Notes: generated from the letters alone by a model not told the origin. A DNA stretch of 64,000 nucleotides from Micromonospora nigra (GCF_900091585.1 NZ_FMHT01000003.1:3091501-3155500), one strand, 5' to 3'. Counted from the stretch's first letter, positions 28,901 to 38,098 are shown. Numbers and translations are program-made.

Positions 28901-29104
28901 ATGGCGGGATCGGAGCAGGAGGTGGCCCGGCAGACGGAGGACCGGCTCGGGAAGGTGGCTGAGGACGTCCGGGTGAGGTTCGACGAGATCACCGAACGCT
29001 TCTCGGGCGCGATCCGGAACGGCGGGTTCGACCGGGTCGATCACGGTGTCGACCGGGAGCGGGCCGGGACCGTGCGCCGCGATCAGGGTGGATCGGATCG
29101 CTGA
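28901..29104 (+). CDS. Small hydrophilic protein, 67 residues
   Basis: The frame begins ATG at 28901 with GGGGGGAG immediately upstream. The product is charged, with one helix containing QTEDRLGKVAEDVRVRFDEI and a disordered Asp/Arg/Gly tail. It has no Cys, signal or membrane segment and no recognised family. It stands 185 bases after hspR and before a clear hairpin, so it may be a separate small transcript. Confidence 0.5.
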   Translation: MAGSEQEVARQTEDRLGKVAEDVRVRFDEITERFSGAIRNGGFDRVDHGVDRERAGTVRRDQGGSDR

Positions 29105-29119
29105 CGCTCCGCCGACGTG

Positions 29120-29150
29120 CGGGCCGGGACCCACGGGGGGTCCCGGCCCG
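29120..29150 (+). terminator. Hairpin terminator after the small gene
   Basis: A 13-base-pair GC stem (29120-29132 with 29138-29150) and a 5-base loop follow the stop at 29104. Confidence 0.7.
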
Positions 29151-29258
29151 TTCGCGCCCCGCTCCGATGCGTTGATCATGAAGTTGCCGCCCCCGAGCGC
29201 GTGAATCCGGTCATCACCTGATCAACCTGGGCCAGGCCGGGGGTGGGTGGGGAGTGGG

Positions 29259-29690
29259 TCAGGCGATCTTGCGGTTCTCGCGGACCAGGCCGCCCTCGCA
29301 CCACTCCCGGTAGACGAAGAGTTCCGGGCGGGCTAGCAGGACCCGGCTGTTGTGTGCCCACGTACGCATCAGGGCGTCGCCATCCCGCTCGGCGTGCTCG
29401 ACCAGCTTGCGGAAACGACGCTTGGGGTGGGCGCGGAAGTTCGTCCGGATGCCGTCGGCGGCGTAGATGTAGAGGCAGTGCAGCGCGAACCGGCGGGCCG
29501 GGCAGCTCGGATCCATCGCCAGGTCGAACAGGGTGGTCACCAGCCGGTCCCCGGCGACCAGCAGGTCCCAGTCGGGAGGCATCGACGTCAGGGGCACCGA
29601 ATCCGGCTGGTAGGCCCACGCCCGCAACTCCGCCGGGGACGGATCGACGGGGTTGGCGAAGCCGTGGAACGTCGACTCCTGCACGCTCAC
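29259..29690 (-). CDS. Conserved hypothetical protein, 143 residues
   Basis: The frame from GTG at 29690 (GGAAGG box seven bases upstream) opens VSVQESTFHGFANPVDP and includes TLFDLAMDPSCPARRFALHCLYIYAADGIRTNF, then a basic helix with RRFRKLVEHAERDGD. The protein is soluble with several Cys and Trp. I recall similar actinobacterial proteins of unknown function. The frame stays open further upstream, but those residues are Arg/Pro-rich and lack a start signal. It is the final gene before a terminated convergent region. Confidence 0.65.
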   Translation of the reverse strand: MSVQESTFHGFANPVDPSPAELRAWAYQPDSVPLTSMPPDWDLLVAGDRLVTTLFDLAMDPSCPARRFALHCLYIYAADGIRTNFRAHPKRRFRKLVEHAERDGDALMRTWAHNSRVLLARPELFVYREWCEGGLVRENRKIA

Positions 29691-29838
29691 CGGCCAACCT
29701 TCCGCTCGCTCTGCTCGCGGTGTCCACCACCCCGCGAGTCCTGGCTGCTGGGGCGACACCGTAACTCGGCATCGGCGAGCGGCGGTAGACCCTGCGAGGA
29801 GCAATTCGGTATCCATCGGCCGTGGCGCCCGCACGCTG

Positions 29839-29914
29839 GGCCCGACCCCACGCCGGCGCGGGGTCGGGCCGGCGCAACGCGGGCCCGGCGCAGGGTCGGC
29901 CGGGCCCGCGTTGC
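29839..29914 (-). terminator. Tandem hairpin terminators after the antiporter genes
   Basis: Two perfect GC hairpins follow each other: an 11-base-pair stem at 29839-29870 and a 16-base-pair stem at 29874-29914. They touch the antiporter stop codon at 29915 and insulate the gene at 29259 from read-through. Confidence 0.75.
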
Positions 29915-31120
29915 TCAGTCCGGCACCGTCGCGGGTCGCGTGCGTTGGACCGCTGCCCGCCGCCGTAGCCACTGCTTGAACCAGCCGAAGTCGGGCAAGC
30001 GGGCCACCATCGGGCCGGTGACCACGGTGATCAGCACGTACGCGGTGGCGAGCGCCGCCAGTTGCGGTTCGACGCTGCCGGCGGCGACCGCCAACCCGGC
30101 GATGACGATGCTGAACTCCCCGCGGGGCACCAGCGTCAGCCCGGCCCGCCATCGGCCGGGTTCGGCGATGCCGGCCCGGCGGGCGGCCAGGTAACCGGTC
30201 AGGGTCTTCGTGCTCATGGTCACGATCGCCAGCGCGAGTGCCGGCAGCAGCACCGGCGGGATGTCCCGAGGGTCGGTGACCAGGCCGAAGAAGACGAAGA
30301 ACACCGCCGCGAAGAGATCCCGCAGCGGGGTGAGCAGTTGGGTGGCGTGATGCGCCACGGGACCCGACAGGGCGATGCCGACGAGGAACGCGCCGACGGC
30401 GGCGGACACCTGGAGCTTCGCGGCGATGCCGGCGACCAGCAGGGTCATCCCGAGTACGCCGAGCAGCAGCGCCTCGGGGTCGTCCGCGGACATCGCCTTG
30501 GAGATGCCCCTGCTGTAGCGGATGGCGACCACCAGGACGACCACCACGGTCAGCACCGCCACGCCGAGTGAGACGCCGCCCTTGACCAGCCCGACCCCGG
30601 CCAGCAGCGCGGTCACCAGTGGCAGGTAGAACGCCATCGCCAGGTCTTCGATCACCAGGATCGACAGGATCACCGGGGTCTCCCGGTTACCGAGCCGACC
30701 AAGGTCGCCCAGCATCTTGGCGATGACACCCGAGGACGAGATCCAGGTGATGCCGCCGAGTACGGCGGCGGCCACCCAGCCCCAGCCGAGCAGCAGTGCG
30801 AACGCGGCCCCCGGCAGGGCGTTGAGCAGCGCGTCGATCAGCCCTGCCGGGGCGGAGGCGCGCAGGTTGCCGACGAGCTCGTTGGCCGAGTATTCGAGGC
30901 CGAGCATCACCAGCAGCAGGATCACGCCGATCTCGGCGCCGACGGCGAAGAACTCTTCGCTGGCGGTCAGCTCCAGCACGCCGCCGTGCCCGAAGGCGAG
31001 GCCGGCGAGGAGGTAGAGCGGGATCGGCGACAGGCCGATGCGGCGGCTGAGCCGTCCGAGCAGGCCGAGGAGGAACAGCAGCGCGCCGACCTCGACGAGC
31101 AGGGTCGTGGTTTCGTGCAT
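29915..31120 (-). CDS. CPA2-family cation/proton antiporter (KhtU/KefB-like)
   Basis: A 401-residue protein with about 12-13 membrane helices and CPA2 family features: GLSPIPLYLLAGLAFGHGG at the N-terminus, EIGVILLLVMLGLEYS, LGGITWISSSGVIAKML and VILSILVIEDLAMAFYLPL with an acidic ion-binding site. It lacks the C-terminal RCK/TrkA-N domain of KefB. The adjoining gene supplies a separate TrkA-C regulator, as in the two-gene KhtT-KhtU potassium/proton antiporter. It probably extrudes K+ in exchange for H+. Confidence 0.87.
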   Translation of the reverse strand: MHETTTLLVEVGALLFLLGLLGRLSRRIGLSPIPLYLLAGLAFGHGGVLELTASEEFFAVGAEIGVILLLVMLGLEYSANELVGNLRASAPAGLIDALLNALPGAAFALLLGWGWVAAAVLGGITWISSSGVIAKMLGDLGRLGNRETPVILSILVIEDLAMAFYLPLVTALLAGVGLVKGGVSLGVAVLTVVVVLVVAIRYSRGISKAMSADDPEALLLGVLGMTLLVAGIAAKLQVSAAVGAFLVGIALSGPVAHHATQLLTPLRDLFAAVFFVFFGLVTDPRDIPPVLLPALALAIVTMSTKTLTGYLAARRAGIAEPGRWRAGLTLVPRGEFSIVIAGLAVAAGSVEPQLAALATAYVLITVVTGPMVARLPDFGWFKQWLRRRAAVQRTRPATVPD

Positions 31121-31127
31121 CCGCGCC

Positions 31128-31628
31128 TCAGCCGTCCGGGTCGCCGTCGGCGAGGATGGCGGTCACCCCGTCGAGGCCCTGCCGGGTCCCGACGACGACC
31201 ACCACGTCACCGGCCACGAAACGGAAGGTCGGTTCCGGTGAGACGATCACCTCTCCGGAGCGCAGCACCGCCACGATGGAGGCGCCGGTGCGGGTGCGAG
31301 CCCTGGTGTCGCCGAGCCGACGGCCCACGTACGTCGAGCCGGCCGGGATCGCGATCTGCTCGGTGAGCAGCCCGGCGGCCTGTTCCCGCAGCCCGGAGAG
31401 CTGACCCAGCATCAGCGACGCGCCGAGGATGTCGGCCAGCGCTTCTGCCTCGTCGTCGGTCAGCGGGATGTCGTGCTGGCAGGAGTCGGGATCGTCCGGG
31501 TCGTACAGGACGAGGTCACGGCGACCGTTGCGGTGGGAGACCACCCCCAGGCGGCGGCCGGATTCCGTCATCATGTCGTGACGTACGCCGATTCCCGGTA
31601 ATGAAGTCTGCTCGACACGTACTCGCAC
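31128..31628 (-). CDS. TrkA-C (RCK-C) regulatory subunit, KhtT-like
   Basis: A 166-residue soluble protein. The N-terminal part (MRVRVEQTSLPGIGVRHDM) is typical of KhtT. The C-terminal half is an RCK-C/TrkA-C domain: IPAGSTYVGRRLGDTRARTRTGASIVAVLRSGE and FVAGDVVVVVGTRQGL. In Bacillus KhtT this domain gates the antiporter and binds c-di-AMP. GTG start at 31628. The stop is seven bases from the antiporter start, so they form an operon. Confidence 0.88.
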   Translation of the reverse strand: MRVRVEQTSLPGIGVRHDMMTESGRRLGVVSHRNGRRDLVLYDPDDPDSCQHDIPLTDDEAEALADILGASLMLGQLSGLREQAAGLLTEQIAIPAGSTYVGRRLGDTRARTRTGASIVAVLRSGEVIVSPEPTFRFVAGDVVVVVGTRQGLDGVTAILADGDPDG

Positions 31629-31727
31629 CGGCCCAGGCTACCCCCGGCCCGGCAGGGCATGATCGCGCGTCGGACGGTCGGGGTCTGCCACGGTCCGGGC
31701 AGAGGGGTGAGCTGGATCACAGTATTC

Positions 31728-31752
31728 GAGTTGAGTGGAATAGACTCAACTC
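31728..31752 (+). promoter_or_regulatory. HAIR (HspR) operator of clpB
   Basis: A perfect 9-base dyad (GAGTTGAGT, N7, ACTCAACTC) contains the HAIR consensus TTGAGT-N7-ACTCAA at 31731-31749. It lies about 45 bases before the clpB start and is stronger than the copy at dnaK. Control by the HspR encoded 3 kb away is expected. Confidence 0.9.
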
Positions 31753-31796
31753 TGGTGGTGTCGGTACCAGTGGACACGCCGATTCCGGGGGAGCCC

Positions 31797-34388
31797 ATGA
31801 ACACGGAACGCCTCACCACCAAGAGCCGCGAGACCATCACCGGTGCCGTCGCCCTGGCGAACCAGCGCGGGCACGCCACCGTCGAGCCCTGGCACCTGCT
31901 GCTGGCACTGCTGGACACCGACGGCTCGACCGCCGCCGGCCTGCTGCGCGCCGCCGGAGCCGATCCCGGCGAGCTGCGTCGGGCCGCCCAACGCGCTGTC
32001 GACGCGCTGCCCGCCGCCCGCGGCTCCAGCATCGCCGAGCCCACCCTGGCCCGCGAGTTCGTCAACGCCATCGGCGCGGCCGAGCAGATCGCCCGGCCGC
32101 TGGGCGACGAGTACACCTCCACCGAGCACCTGCTCGCCGGCCTGGCCCGGGTCGGCGGCGCGGTGTCGAACGCGCTCAAGGCCGCCGGGGCCACCGAGGA
32201 GACCCTGGTCGCGGCCTTCCCGACCGTACGCGGCGGTGACCGTCGGGTCACCACCGCCGACCCCGAGCAGACCTACCAGGCCCTGGCGAAGTACGGCGTC
32301 GACCTCACCGCCAGCGCCCGGGACGGCAAGATCGACCCGGTGATCGGCCGGGACTCCGAGATCCGCCGGGTGATCCAGGTGCTGTCCCGGCGTACCAAGA
32401 ACAACCCGGTGTTGATCGGCGAGCCCGGTGTCGGCAAGACCGCCATCGTCGAGGGCCTCGCCCAGCGCATCGTCGCCGGTGACGTACCCGAGTCGCTGCG
32501 GGACAAGAAGCTCGTCTCGCTCGACCTCGGCGCGATGGTGGCCGGCGCGTCCTACCGGGGCCAGTTCGAGGAGCGGCTGAAGTCGGTCCTGGAGGAGATC
32601 AAGAACTCGGACGGCCAGGTCATCACCTTCCTCGACGAGCTGCACACCGTGGTCGGCGCGGGCAAGGGCGAGGGCTCGATGGACGCCGGCAACATGCTCA
32701 AGCCGATGCTGGCCCGCGGCGAGCTGCGGATGGTCGGCGCGACCACGCTGGACGAGTACCGCGAGCACATCGAGAAGGATCCGGCCCTGGAGCGCCGCTT
32801 CCAGCCGGTGCTGGTCGGGGAGCCGACCATCGAGGACACCATCGGCATCCTGCGCGGGCTCAAGGAACGCTACGAGGTGCACCACGGCGTGCGGATCACC
32901 GACGCCGCGCTGGTGGCGGCCGCCGCCCTGTCCGACCGCTACATCACCGACCGGTTCCTGCCCGACAAGGCCATCGACCTGGTCGACGAGTCCGCGTCCC
33001 GGCTCCGGATGGAGATCGACTCGCGTCCGGTCGAGGTGGACGAGATCGAGCGGGCCGTTCGGCGGCTGGAGATCGAGGAGATGGCGCTGGCCAAGGAGCC
33101 GGACGCCGCCTCCGCCGAGCGCCTGGAACGGCTGCGCAAGGAGCTGGCCGACAAGCGGGAGCAGCTCACCGCGCTGTCCGAGCGCTGGCAGCTGGAGAAG
33201 AGCCACATCACCAGGCTGTCCACCGCCAAGGAGGAACTGGAGCGGCTCGGCGGCGAGGCCGAGCGCGCCGAGCGCGACGGCGAGCTGGAACGGGCCGCCG
33301 AGCTGCGCTACGGCCGGATCCCCGCTCTCCAGGCCGACCTGAGGCAGGCCGAGGAGGAACTGGCCGGGCTCCAGGCCGACGGCGCGATGCTGAAGGAGGA
33401 GGTCGGCGCGGACGACATCGCCGCCGTCGTCGCCTCCTGGACGGGCATCCCCGCCGGCCGGCTGCTGGAGGGCGAGACCGCCAAGCTGCTGCGGATGGAG
33501 GAGTCCCTGCGGGAGCGGGTGGTGGGCCAGGCCGAGGCGGTGGGTGCGGTCTCCGACGCGGTGCGCCGCGCCCGGGCCGGCGTCGCCGACCCGGACCGCC
33601 CCACCGGCAGCTTCCTCTTCCTCGGGCCCACCGGAGTGGGTAAGACCGAGCTGGCGAAGGCGCTCGCCGAGTTCCTCTTCGACGACGAACGCGCCATGGT
33701 CCGCATCGACATGAGCGAGTACGGGGAGAAGCACTCCGTGGCCCGCCTGGTCGGTGCCCCGCCCGGCTACGTCGGGTACGAGGAGGGCGGCCAGCTCACC
33801 GAGGCGGTGCGCCGCCGGCCGTACTCGGTGATCCTGCTCGACGAGGTGGAGAAGGCCCACCCGGACGTCTTCGACATCCTGCTCCAGGTGCTCGACGACG
33901 GCCGGCTCACCGACGGTCAGGGCCGGACGGTGGACTTCCGCAACGCCATCCTGATCCTCACCTCGAACCTGGGGTCGTCGGTGATCGGCGATCTGACGCT
34001 GGCCGAGGAGCAGCGCCGGGAGGGTGTGCTCGCGGTGGTCCGGTCGCACTTCAAGCCGGAGTTCCTCAACCGCCTCGACGACATCGTGGTCTTCGCGGCC
34101 CTGCTGGGCGAGGATCTGCGCGCCATCGTCGACATTCAGCTCGACCGGATGCGCCGGCGGTTGGCGGACCGCCGACTCGGCCTCGAGATCACCGACGAGG
34201 CCCGCACCTGGCTGGCCGAGCACGGCTACGACCCGATCTACGGGGCCCGTCCGCTGCGCCGCCTGGTGCAGTCGGCCATCGGCGACCAGCTCGCCAGGGC
34301 CCTGCTCGCCGGGCAGATCCGCGACGGCGACACGGTGCGGGTGGACCTCGCGGACACCAAGGAGACCCTGTCGGTGACGCGGGCCTGA
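31797..34388 (+). CDS. clpB: ATP-dependent disaggregase ClpB
   Basis: An 863-residue ClpB. The N-terminal Clp-N domain has [18 protein letters not shown] and WHLLLALLD. The first AAA+ module has GEPGVGKT (208-215), followed by the coiled-coil M domain (about 400-520, Leu/Glu/Arg-rich). The second AAA+ module has GPTGVGKTE (about 610) and ends [10 protein letters not shown]. It extracts proteins from aggregates with the DnaK system encoded upstream. ATG at 31797 follows GGGGGAGCC. The length matches the family. Confidence 0.96.
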   Translation: MNTERLTTKSRETITGAVALANQRGHATVEPWHLLLALLDTDGSTAAGLLRAAGADPGELRRAAQRAVDALPAARGSSIAEPTLAREFVNAIGAAEQIARPLGDEYTSTEHLLAGLARVGGAVSNALKAAGATEETLVAAFPTVRGGDRRVTTADPEQTYQALAKYGVDLTASARDGKIDPVIGRDSEIRRVIQVLSRRTKNNPVLIGEPGVGKTAIVEGLAQRIVAGDVPESLRDKKLVSLDLGAMVAGASYRGQFEERLKSVLEEIKNSDGQVITFLDELHTVVGAGKGEGSMDAGNMLKPMLARGELRMVGATTLDEYREHIEKDPALERRFQPVLVGEPTIEDTIGILRGLKERYEVHHGVRITDAALVAAAALSDRYITDRFLPDKAIDLVDESASRLRMEIDSRPVEVDEIERAVRRLEIEEMALAKEPDAASAERLERLRKELADKREQLTALSERWQLEKSHITRLSTAKEELERLGGEAERAERDGELERAAELRYGRIPALQADLRQAEEELAGLQADGAMLKEEVGADDIAAVVASWTGIPAGRLLEGETAKLLRMEESLRERVVGQAEAVGAVSDAVRRARAGVADPDRPTGSFLFLGPTGVGKTELAKALAEFLFDDERAMVRIDMSEYGEKHSVARLVGAPPGYVGYEEGGQLTEAVRRRPYSVILLDEVEKAHPDVFDILLQVLDDGRLTDGQGRTVDFRNAILILTSNLGSSVIGDLTLAEEQRREGVLAVVRSHFKPEFLNRLDDIVVFAALLGEDLRAIVDIQLDRMRRRLADRRLGLEITDEARTWLAEHGYDPIYGARPLRRLVQSAIGDQLARALLAGQIRDGDTVRVDLADTKETLSVTRA

Positions 34389-34406
34389 CCCCTCGCCCCG
34401 GACCGG

Positions 34407-34446
34407 TCGGGAGGTTCGCGCGGCGACCCCGGCGTGAACCTCCCGA
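34407..34446 (+). terminator. Hairpin terminator after clpB
   Basis: Arms TCGGGAGGTTC (34407-34417) and complement (34436-34446) form an 11-base-pair stem with an 18-base loop just after the clpB stop. Confidence 0.6.
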
Positions 34447-34489
34447 TCGACTTCGGTGGGGTGGCGGGTTGAGGGGGTAGGAAGAGGGG

Positions 34490-34846
34490 ATGGACGACGT
34501 CAGTGCGGACATCCGGGAACTATCGGCGGCCGACACGGTGGCGTTCGGTGGGGTGGGCATCGCCGGCACGCTGCTGCCGGTGACCGAGGCGTACCGCCGG
34601 GTGGCGGTCGCCGCCGACCGCGACCCCGCCGGGGTACGCGACCAGCTCGACCGCCTGCTCGCCGCCGGCTCCCCCGCCGGCCGGGTGTACGCGGCCACGC
34701 TGCTGGAGCGTCTCGACCCGGCCGCCGGACGATCCGCCTGGGCGGCGCTGCGGGACGACCCGGCAGAGGTCGGCACCTTCACCGGCTGCGTGATGGACCG
34801 CACCACGCTGGCCGAGTACGCGGCCCGCCGCCCCGACGACGCCTGA
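34490..34846 (+). CDS. Hypothetical helical protein, 118 residues
   Basis: The frame starts MDDVSADIRELSAADTVAFGG. The protein is soluble and Ala/Asp/Arg-rich, with TLLERLDPAAGRSAWAALRDDPAEV suggesting a HEAT-like helical repeat. It contains one Cys and no signal. Related hypothetical proteins occur in actinobacteria. AAGAGGGG upstream can serve as ribosome site. It precedes the envelope gene cluster but is separated from it by about 430 bases. Confidence 0.55.
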   Translation: MDDVSADIRELSAADTVAFGGVGIAGTLLPVTEAYRRVAVAADRDPAGVRDQLDRLLAAGSPAGRVYAATLLERLDPAAGRSAWAALRDDPAEVGTFTGCVMDRTTLAEYAARRPDDA

Positions 34847-34918
34847 CGATCCCTCCGCCCGCCGAGCGCATCCGATCGGGTCTGCCGCCCGTTGCACCGG
34901 CCCCGAACCTTCCGAGCC

Positions 34919-35158
34919 ATGACCGCCCCCGCCGACTCCCCCGCGGCTGCCGAATCCTCCACTGCTGTCGACCCGCCGGCGCGCCCACCCCGGCCCGTCA
35001 CCGTCACCATCGCCTTCTGGTGTCAGGTCGCCGCCGTCGTGGTGCTGCTGGGCCTGTGCGCGCTGCCCCGCCCCGGCCGTCCACCTGCCGGGTGTCCCGA
35101 GTGGGCCCGCCCCGGCAGCCTCGGCCGACCCGGTGGCCTCGCCGTCGGCCCCGGCTGA
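34919..35158 (+). CDS. Short membrane protein, possible frameshifted frame
   Basis: ATG at 34919 gives an Ala/Pro/Ser-rich 30-residue stretch, then a convincing membrane helix (VTVTIAFWCQVAAVVVLLGLCAL). After the helix the frame turns to Arg/Gly/Pro-rich sequence. Another frame instead gives a coherent Pro/Ala/Ser tail (ending EPPTSSGNCA, stop at 35187-35189) with better third-position GC. Skipping one C in the CCCC run near 35060 would join them into an 89-residue protein. This could be an error, a real frameshift or chance. Confidence 0.35.
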   Translation: MTAPADSPAAAESSTAVDPPARPPRPVTVTIAFWCQVAAVVVLLGLCALPRPGRPPAGCPEWARPGSLGRPGGLAVGPG

Positions 35159-35275
35159 GCCGCCCACCTCCAGTGGGAACTGCGCGTGATCGGGATATGA
35201 CCGATAGGCATCGAGTTTGCCCAGGTGCGCCGGGTTGTTACCGTCTCCGCCGACGTACCTGGGGAGGTGGTCGGC

Positions 35276-35899
35276 GTGAACGGACAGGTGGCGTACCTGC
35301 TGGCGGCGCTGGGGTGTCTGGTCGGGGTGGCGGGCGTGGTGGTCGCCGTGGTGGCCCTCCGCCGGTCCCGACGCCGGCCGGACCGCCCGGCAGCACCGGC
35401 CGATCCGCTGCGTGACCGCGACGCCGACGCCCTGCGGGGCGACCCGCGCCGCCTGAAGCCCGGCGACATCGTCGAGATCCGCCAGGTGTCCTACGCGGTG
35501 CGCGGCTCGGTGCGCCTCGTGGAGGGCGGCTGGAGCTGGGCGGAGCACCTGCTCGACGACGCGGGCGGGGTGCGCCGCTGGCTGTCCGTCGAGGAGGACC
35601 CGGAGCTGGAGCTGGTGCTCTGGGCGGCCGAGCCCGGGGCGACGGTCACCCCCGGTGCGCCCACGATCGAGTTCGCCGGCCGGCGGTACAACTGGGACGA
35701 ATCCGGCCAGGCCCGCTACACCGCCACCGGCACCACCGGCCTCGACCCGGCGGGCAGCATGCGCTACCACGACTACCAGGCGCCCGGCGGCGGGCGGCTG
35801 TCCTTCGAGGCGTACGGGGAGGCGGGCTGGGAGGTCGCCGTGGGCGAGAAGCTGCTCCGCTCCGAGGTGATGATCTACCCACGGGCGGCGGACGCCTGA
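35276..35899 (+). CDS. DUF4178 domain protein, membrane-anchored
   Basis: A 207-residue protein from GTG at 35276, chosen for the GGGGAGG box. One N-terminal membrane helix (AYLLAALGCLVGVAGVVVAVVAL) is followed by a basic linker and a DUF4178 domain: RRLKPGDIVEIRQVSYAVRGSV, GWSWAEHLLDD, TIEFAGRRYNWDESGQ and SYEVMIYP-like end (LRSEVMIYP). DUF4178 is a beta-rich domain found near PspA, DUF350 and spermidine-synthase genes. This is the first gene of a six-gene run with overlapping starts. Confidence 0.82.
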   Translation: MNGQVAYLLAALGCLVGVAGVVVAVVALRRSRRRPDRPAAPADPLRDRDADALRGDPRRLKPGDIVEIRQVSYAVRGSVRLVEGGWSWAEHLLDDAGGVRRWLSVEEDPELELVLWAAEPGATVTPGAPTIEFAGRRYNWDESGQARYTATGTTGLDPAGSMRYHDYQAPGGGRLSFEAYGEAGWEVAVGEKLLRSEVMIYPRAADA

Positions 35900-36405
35900 T
35901 GCTGGTCACCCTCGACACCCCGTACGTGGACACGAACGCCGCCGACCTGAGCCTGGCTCTCGACGACGTCGAGCGGCCCGCCCTGCACGTGCTCGACCTG
36001 GCCCTGCCCGGCGGGGTCGGGCTGCGGCTGCGCCTGCTCGGTGCGTCGCACCAGGTGGTGCTGCGGGCCCCCGGCCGGGCGCTCACCGAGACGGTGGCCT
36101 GCCTGCCCGGCCGTCCGCCCGCGCTGCCCGACGCGCTGCACGACGAGAACGCCGGCTACCGGTTCACCGCCACCGTGCTGCGCCCCGAGGGCAGTGGTCT
36201 CACCGACCGGGTCGCCGCGCTGCGGGCCGACCTGACCGACGACCCGTACGCCCTGGTGGGGGTCTTCCCCGGCGACGTCGACGCGGTGACCGCGCTGGCG
36301 GTCCGCCCCGACCCACCCGCCGGTGGGCTCGCATGGCGCACCTGGCACGCGTACCCCCAGACCAACGAGCTGGTCCTGACCGAGACGGTGGTGACACTGC
36401 GATGA
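35899..36405 (+). CDS. DUF2617 family protein
   Basis: A 168-residue soluble protein beginning MLVTLDTPYVDTNAADLSLAL and containing LHVLDLALPGGVGLRLRLLGASHQVVL, with WRTWHAYPQTNELVLTET at the end. This matches DUF2617, a family with no known function. Its ATG shares a base with the DUF4178 stop (TGATG), and its own stop overlaps the next start (ATGA), so the two are translationally coupled. Confidence 0.85.
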   Translation: MLVTLDTPYVDTNAADLSLALDDVERPALHVLDLALPGGVGLRLRLLGASHQVVLRAPGRALTETVACLPGRPPALPDALHDENAGYRFTATVLRPEGSGLTDRVAALRADLTDDPYALVGVFPGDVDAVTALAVRPDPPAGGLAWRTWHAYPQTNELVLTETVVTLR

Positions 36406-36827
36406 CGTACCGACGCTGGTTCGTGGTGGGAGGGGCGTTCGCCGTCATCGGCGCGCTCGTCGCCGCCTTCGCCTTCTCCTACGGCAACTTCTCCCCGCGC
36501 GGTTTCGTCGAGGACCGCTACGCCCGTGCCGCGTCCCACGACCTGGGCGGCGACGCGGTGGCCTACACCTCGACACGCTCGCCGAGCCAGGTGGCCGAGG
36601 AGGTCACGGACGCCTGGCAGCCGGCCGACCAGTACGTCGACGGCAGCGGCGTCTACCTGCGCTACGACGACGACTCGGTGGTGATCCTGCCCCTCGCCGC
36701 AGGTTCGCTGATCCTGCTGGAGCGGATGCAGACCGCCTACCCGCGCTATCACTCCGTGGTGGGCAACCACTGGGGCTGGGGGCGCGGCAACACCGTCCGG
36801 GGCGGCGGCCCCGGCAGCGGCAAGTAG
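36402..36827 (+). CDS. DUF4247 family membrane protein
   Basis: A 141-residue protein with an N-terminal membrane helix (WFVVGGAFAVIGALVAAFAFSYG) and an external beta-rich region including FVEDRYARAASHDLGGDAVAY, VYLRYDDDSVVILP and the Gly/Arg/Trp-rich end HWGWGRGNTVRGG. Matches DUF4247. ATG at 36402 overlaps the DUF2617 stop by four bases. It has no catalytic motif and could be an envelope sensor or scaffold. Confidence 0.83.
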   Translation: MTYRRWFVVGGAFAVIGALVAAFAFSYGNFSPRGFVEDRYARAASHDLGGDAVAYTSTRSPSQVAEEVTDAWQPADQYVDGSGVYLRYDDDSVVILPLAAGSLILLERMQTAYPRYHSVVGNHWGWGRGNTVRGGGPGSGK

Positions 36828-36872
36828 ACCCCCCACCTCTCCCGTCCGGGAACGAACTCGCTGGAGCACCCT

Positions 36873-37295
36873 GTGCATAACCTCGTCACCGACCTGCTGG
36901 TCACCCTCGCCTACGGGGTGGTCGGCGTGCTGCTGATGGGCATCGGCTACGTCCTGGTGGACGTGGCGACGCCCGGCCGGCTCAACGAGCTGATCTGGAA
37001 CGAGCGCAACCGCAACGCGGCGCTGCTGCTCGCCTCGAACCTGGCCGGCGTCGGCATCATCGTCGTCGCCGCGATCGTCGCCAGCGAGGACGACTTCGCC
37101 ATCGGCCTGGTGGGTGCCGGGGCGTACGGCGTGCTCGGGCTGGTCATCATGGCGGCGGCGTTCCTGCTGCTGGACGCGGCCACCCCGGGTCGACTGGGGG
37201 AGATCCTGGTCGACCCGCAGCCGCACCCGGCGGTGTGGGTCTCCGCCGTCGTCCACCTCGCCACCGGCGCGATCATCGCCGCCGCGATCAGCTGA
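36873..37295 (+). CDS. DUF350 family membrane protein
   Basis: A 140-residue protein with four membrane helices arranged as two similar halves: GVVGVLLMGIGYVLVDVATPGRLNE and LGLVIMAAAFLLLDAATPGRLGE, each with a TPGRL loop. This internal duplication is typical of DUF350 (YjfL). DUF350 genes neighbour PspA-like, ATP-grasp and spermidine-synthase-like genes in many bacteria. GTG at 36873; the stop overlaps the next start. Confidence 0.88.
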   Translation: MHNLVTDLLVTLAYGVVGVLLMGIGYVLVDVATPGRLNELIWNERNRNAALLLASNLAGVGIIVVAAIVASEDDFAIGLVGAGAYGVLGLVIMAAAFLLLDAATPGRLGEILVDPQPHPAVWVSAVVHLATGAIIAAAIS

Positions 37296-38098
37296 TGTCG
37301 ACGGCGAAGCGACCGGCCACGGCCCGGCCGGACAAGCCCGCGAAGGCGACCGGCTGGGTCGTCGGCCTCAGCATCGGCGCGGTCGTCCTGGCCATCCTCA
37401 TCGGAGTGCTGGCCGGCGACGACAACGACAGCACGTTCGTGCCGCCACCCACCGCCACCGAACGCGCCGACACCGTGCCGATCCTCGCGCGGGCCGCCCA
37501 GTCGCAGGGCCTCTGCTACGGCTGGCGGCTCGTCGACCGGGGCGGCCTGGACGCGCTCAGCGTCGGCTCCAACCTCGGTGACGGTGTGCCGGTCACGGAC
37601 AACCCGGGGTGCCCCCGGTGGATCCAGGTGGTCGCCGAGATCCGCTACACCTCGGAGAGCAGCGAACTCGAAGACAGCGTCCTGGTCGACGTCGAGGGGT
37701 CCACCGACATCGACGCCATCGCCCTGATCAGGGTCGAGAACGGGTTGGAACGGTTCGGGCTCACCGAGGAGGCGTTCCTCGACGATCCGGGCTGGGCGAT
37801 CACCCGCGCGGCCGTCAGCCTGCCGCTGCTGTACGCCGAGACCGGCGCGGTCGAGCCGGCGCCGGCCGTCACCGCCACCCCGACCGCCAGCGTCGCCCCG
37901 CTGCCCGACACCTCCTCCGACCTGTGGCGCGACCGCTGGGGCTATCTGGTGGGCGCGGTGGTCCTGCTGCTGATCACCGTGCTGCTGGTCACCGTGGGCC
38001 TGGTGCAGCGCCGCCGGCAGCGCGCCGCCGCCGGCACCCGACCGCGGGGGCCGGCCGCCCGCGCCGGCGGGCCGGAGCGTACCCCGGAGCGACGGTGA
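37295..38098 (+). CDS. Bitopic membrane protein of unknown function
   Basis: The 267-residue protein has a helix near 22-42 (VVGLSIGAVVLAILIGVLAG), an external domain of about 150 residues with Cys in GLCYG and PGCPR, acidic patches (SSELEDSVLVDVEGSTDIDAI), and a second helix near 215-238 (YLVGAVVLLLITVLLVTVGLV), then a basic tail. The external part could be a sensor. I know no named family. Its position in an operon between DUF350 and the spermidine-synthase-like gene is the main clue. Confidence 0.72.
   Translation: MSTAKRPATARPDKPAKATGWVVGLSIGAVVLAILIGVLAGDDNDSTFVPPPTATERADTVPILARAAQSQGLCYGWRLVDRGGLDALSVGSNLGDGVPVTDNPGCPRWIQVVAEIRYTSESSELEDSVLVDVEGSTDIDAIALIRVENGLERFGLTEEAFLDDPGWAITRAAVSLPLLYAETGAVEPAPAVTATPTASVAPLPDTSSDLWRDRWGYLVGAVVLLLITVLLVTVGLVQRRRQRAAAGTRPRGPAARAGGPERTPERR

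Noticed and set aside
31746..34223. 825-codon minus-strand frame opposite clpB
   Set aside because: It is antisense to a complete ClpB, and its translation has no domain.
34520..35770. 416-codon minus-strand frame crossing several plus-strand genes
   Set aside because: It spans two gene boundaries on the opposite strand, and its sequence is Gly/Ala/Arg-rich without motifs.
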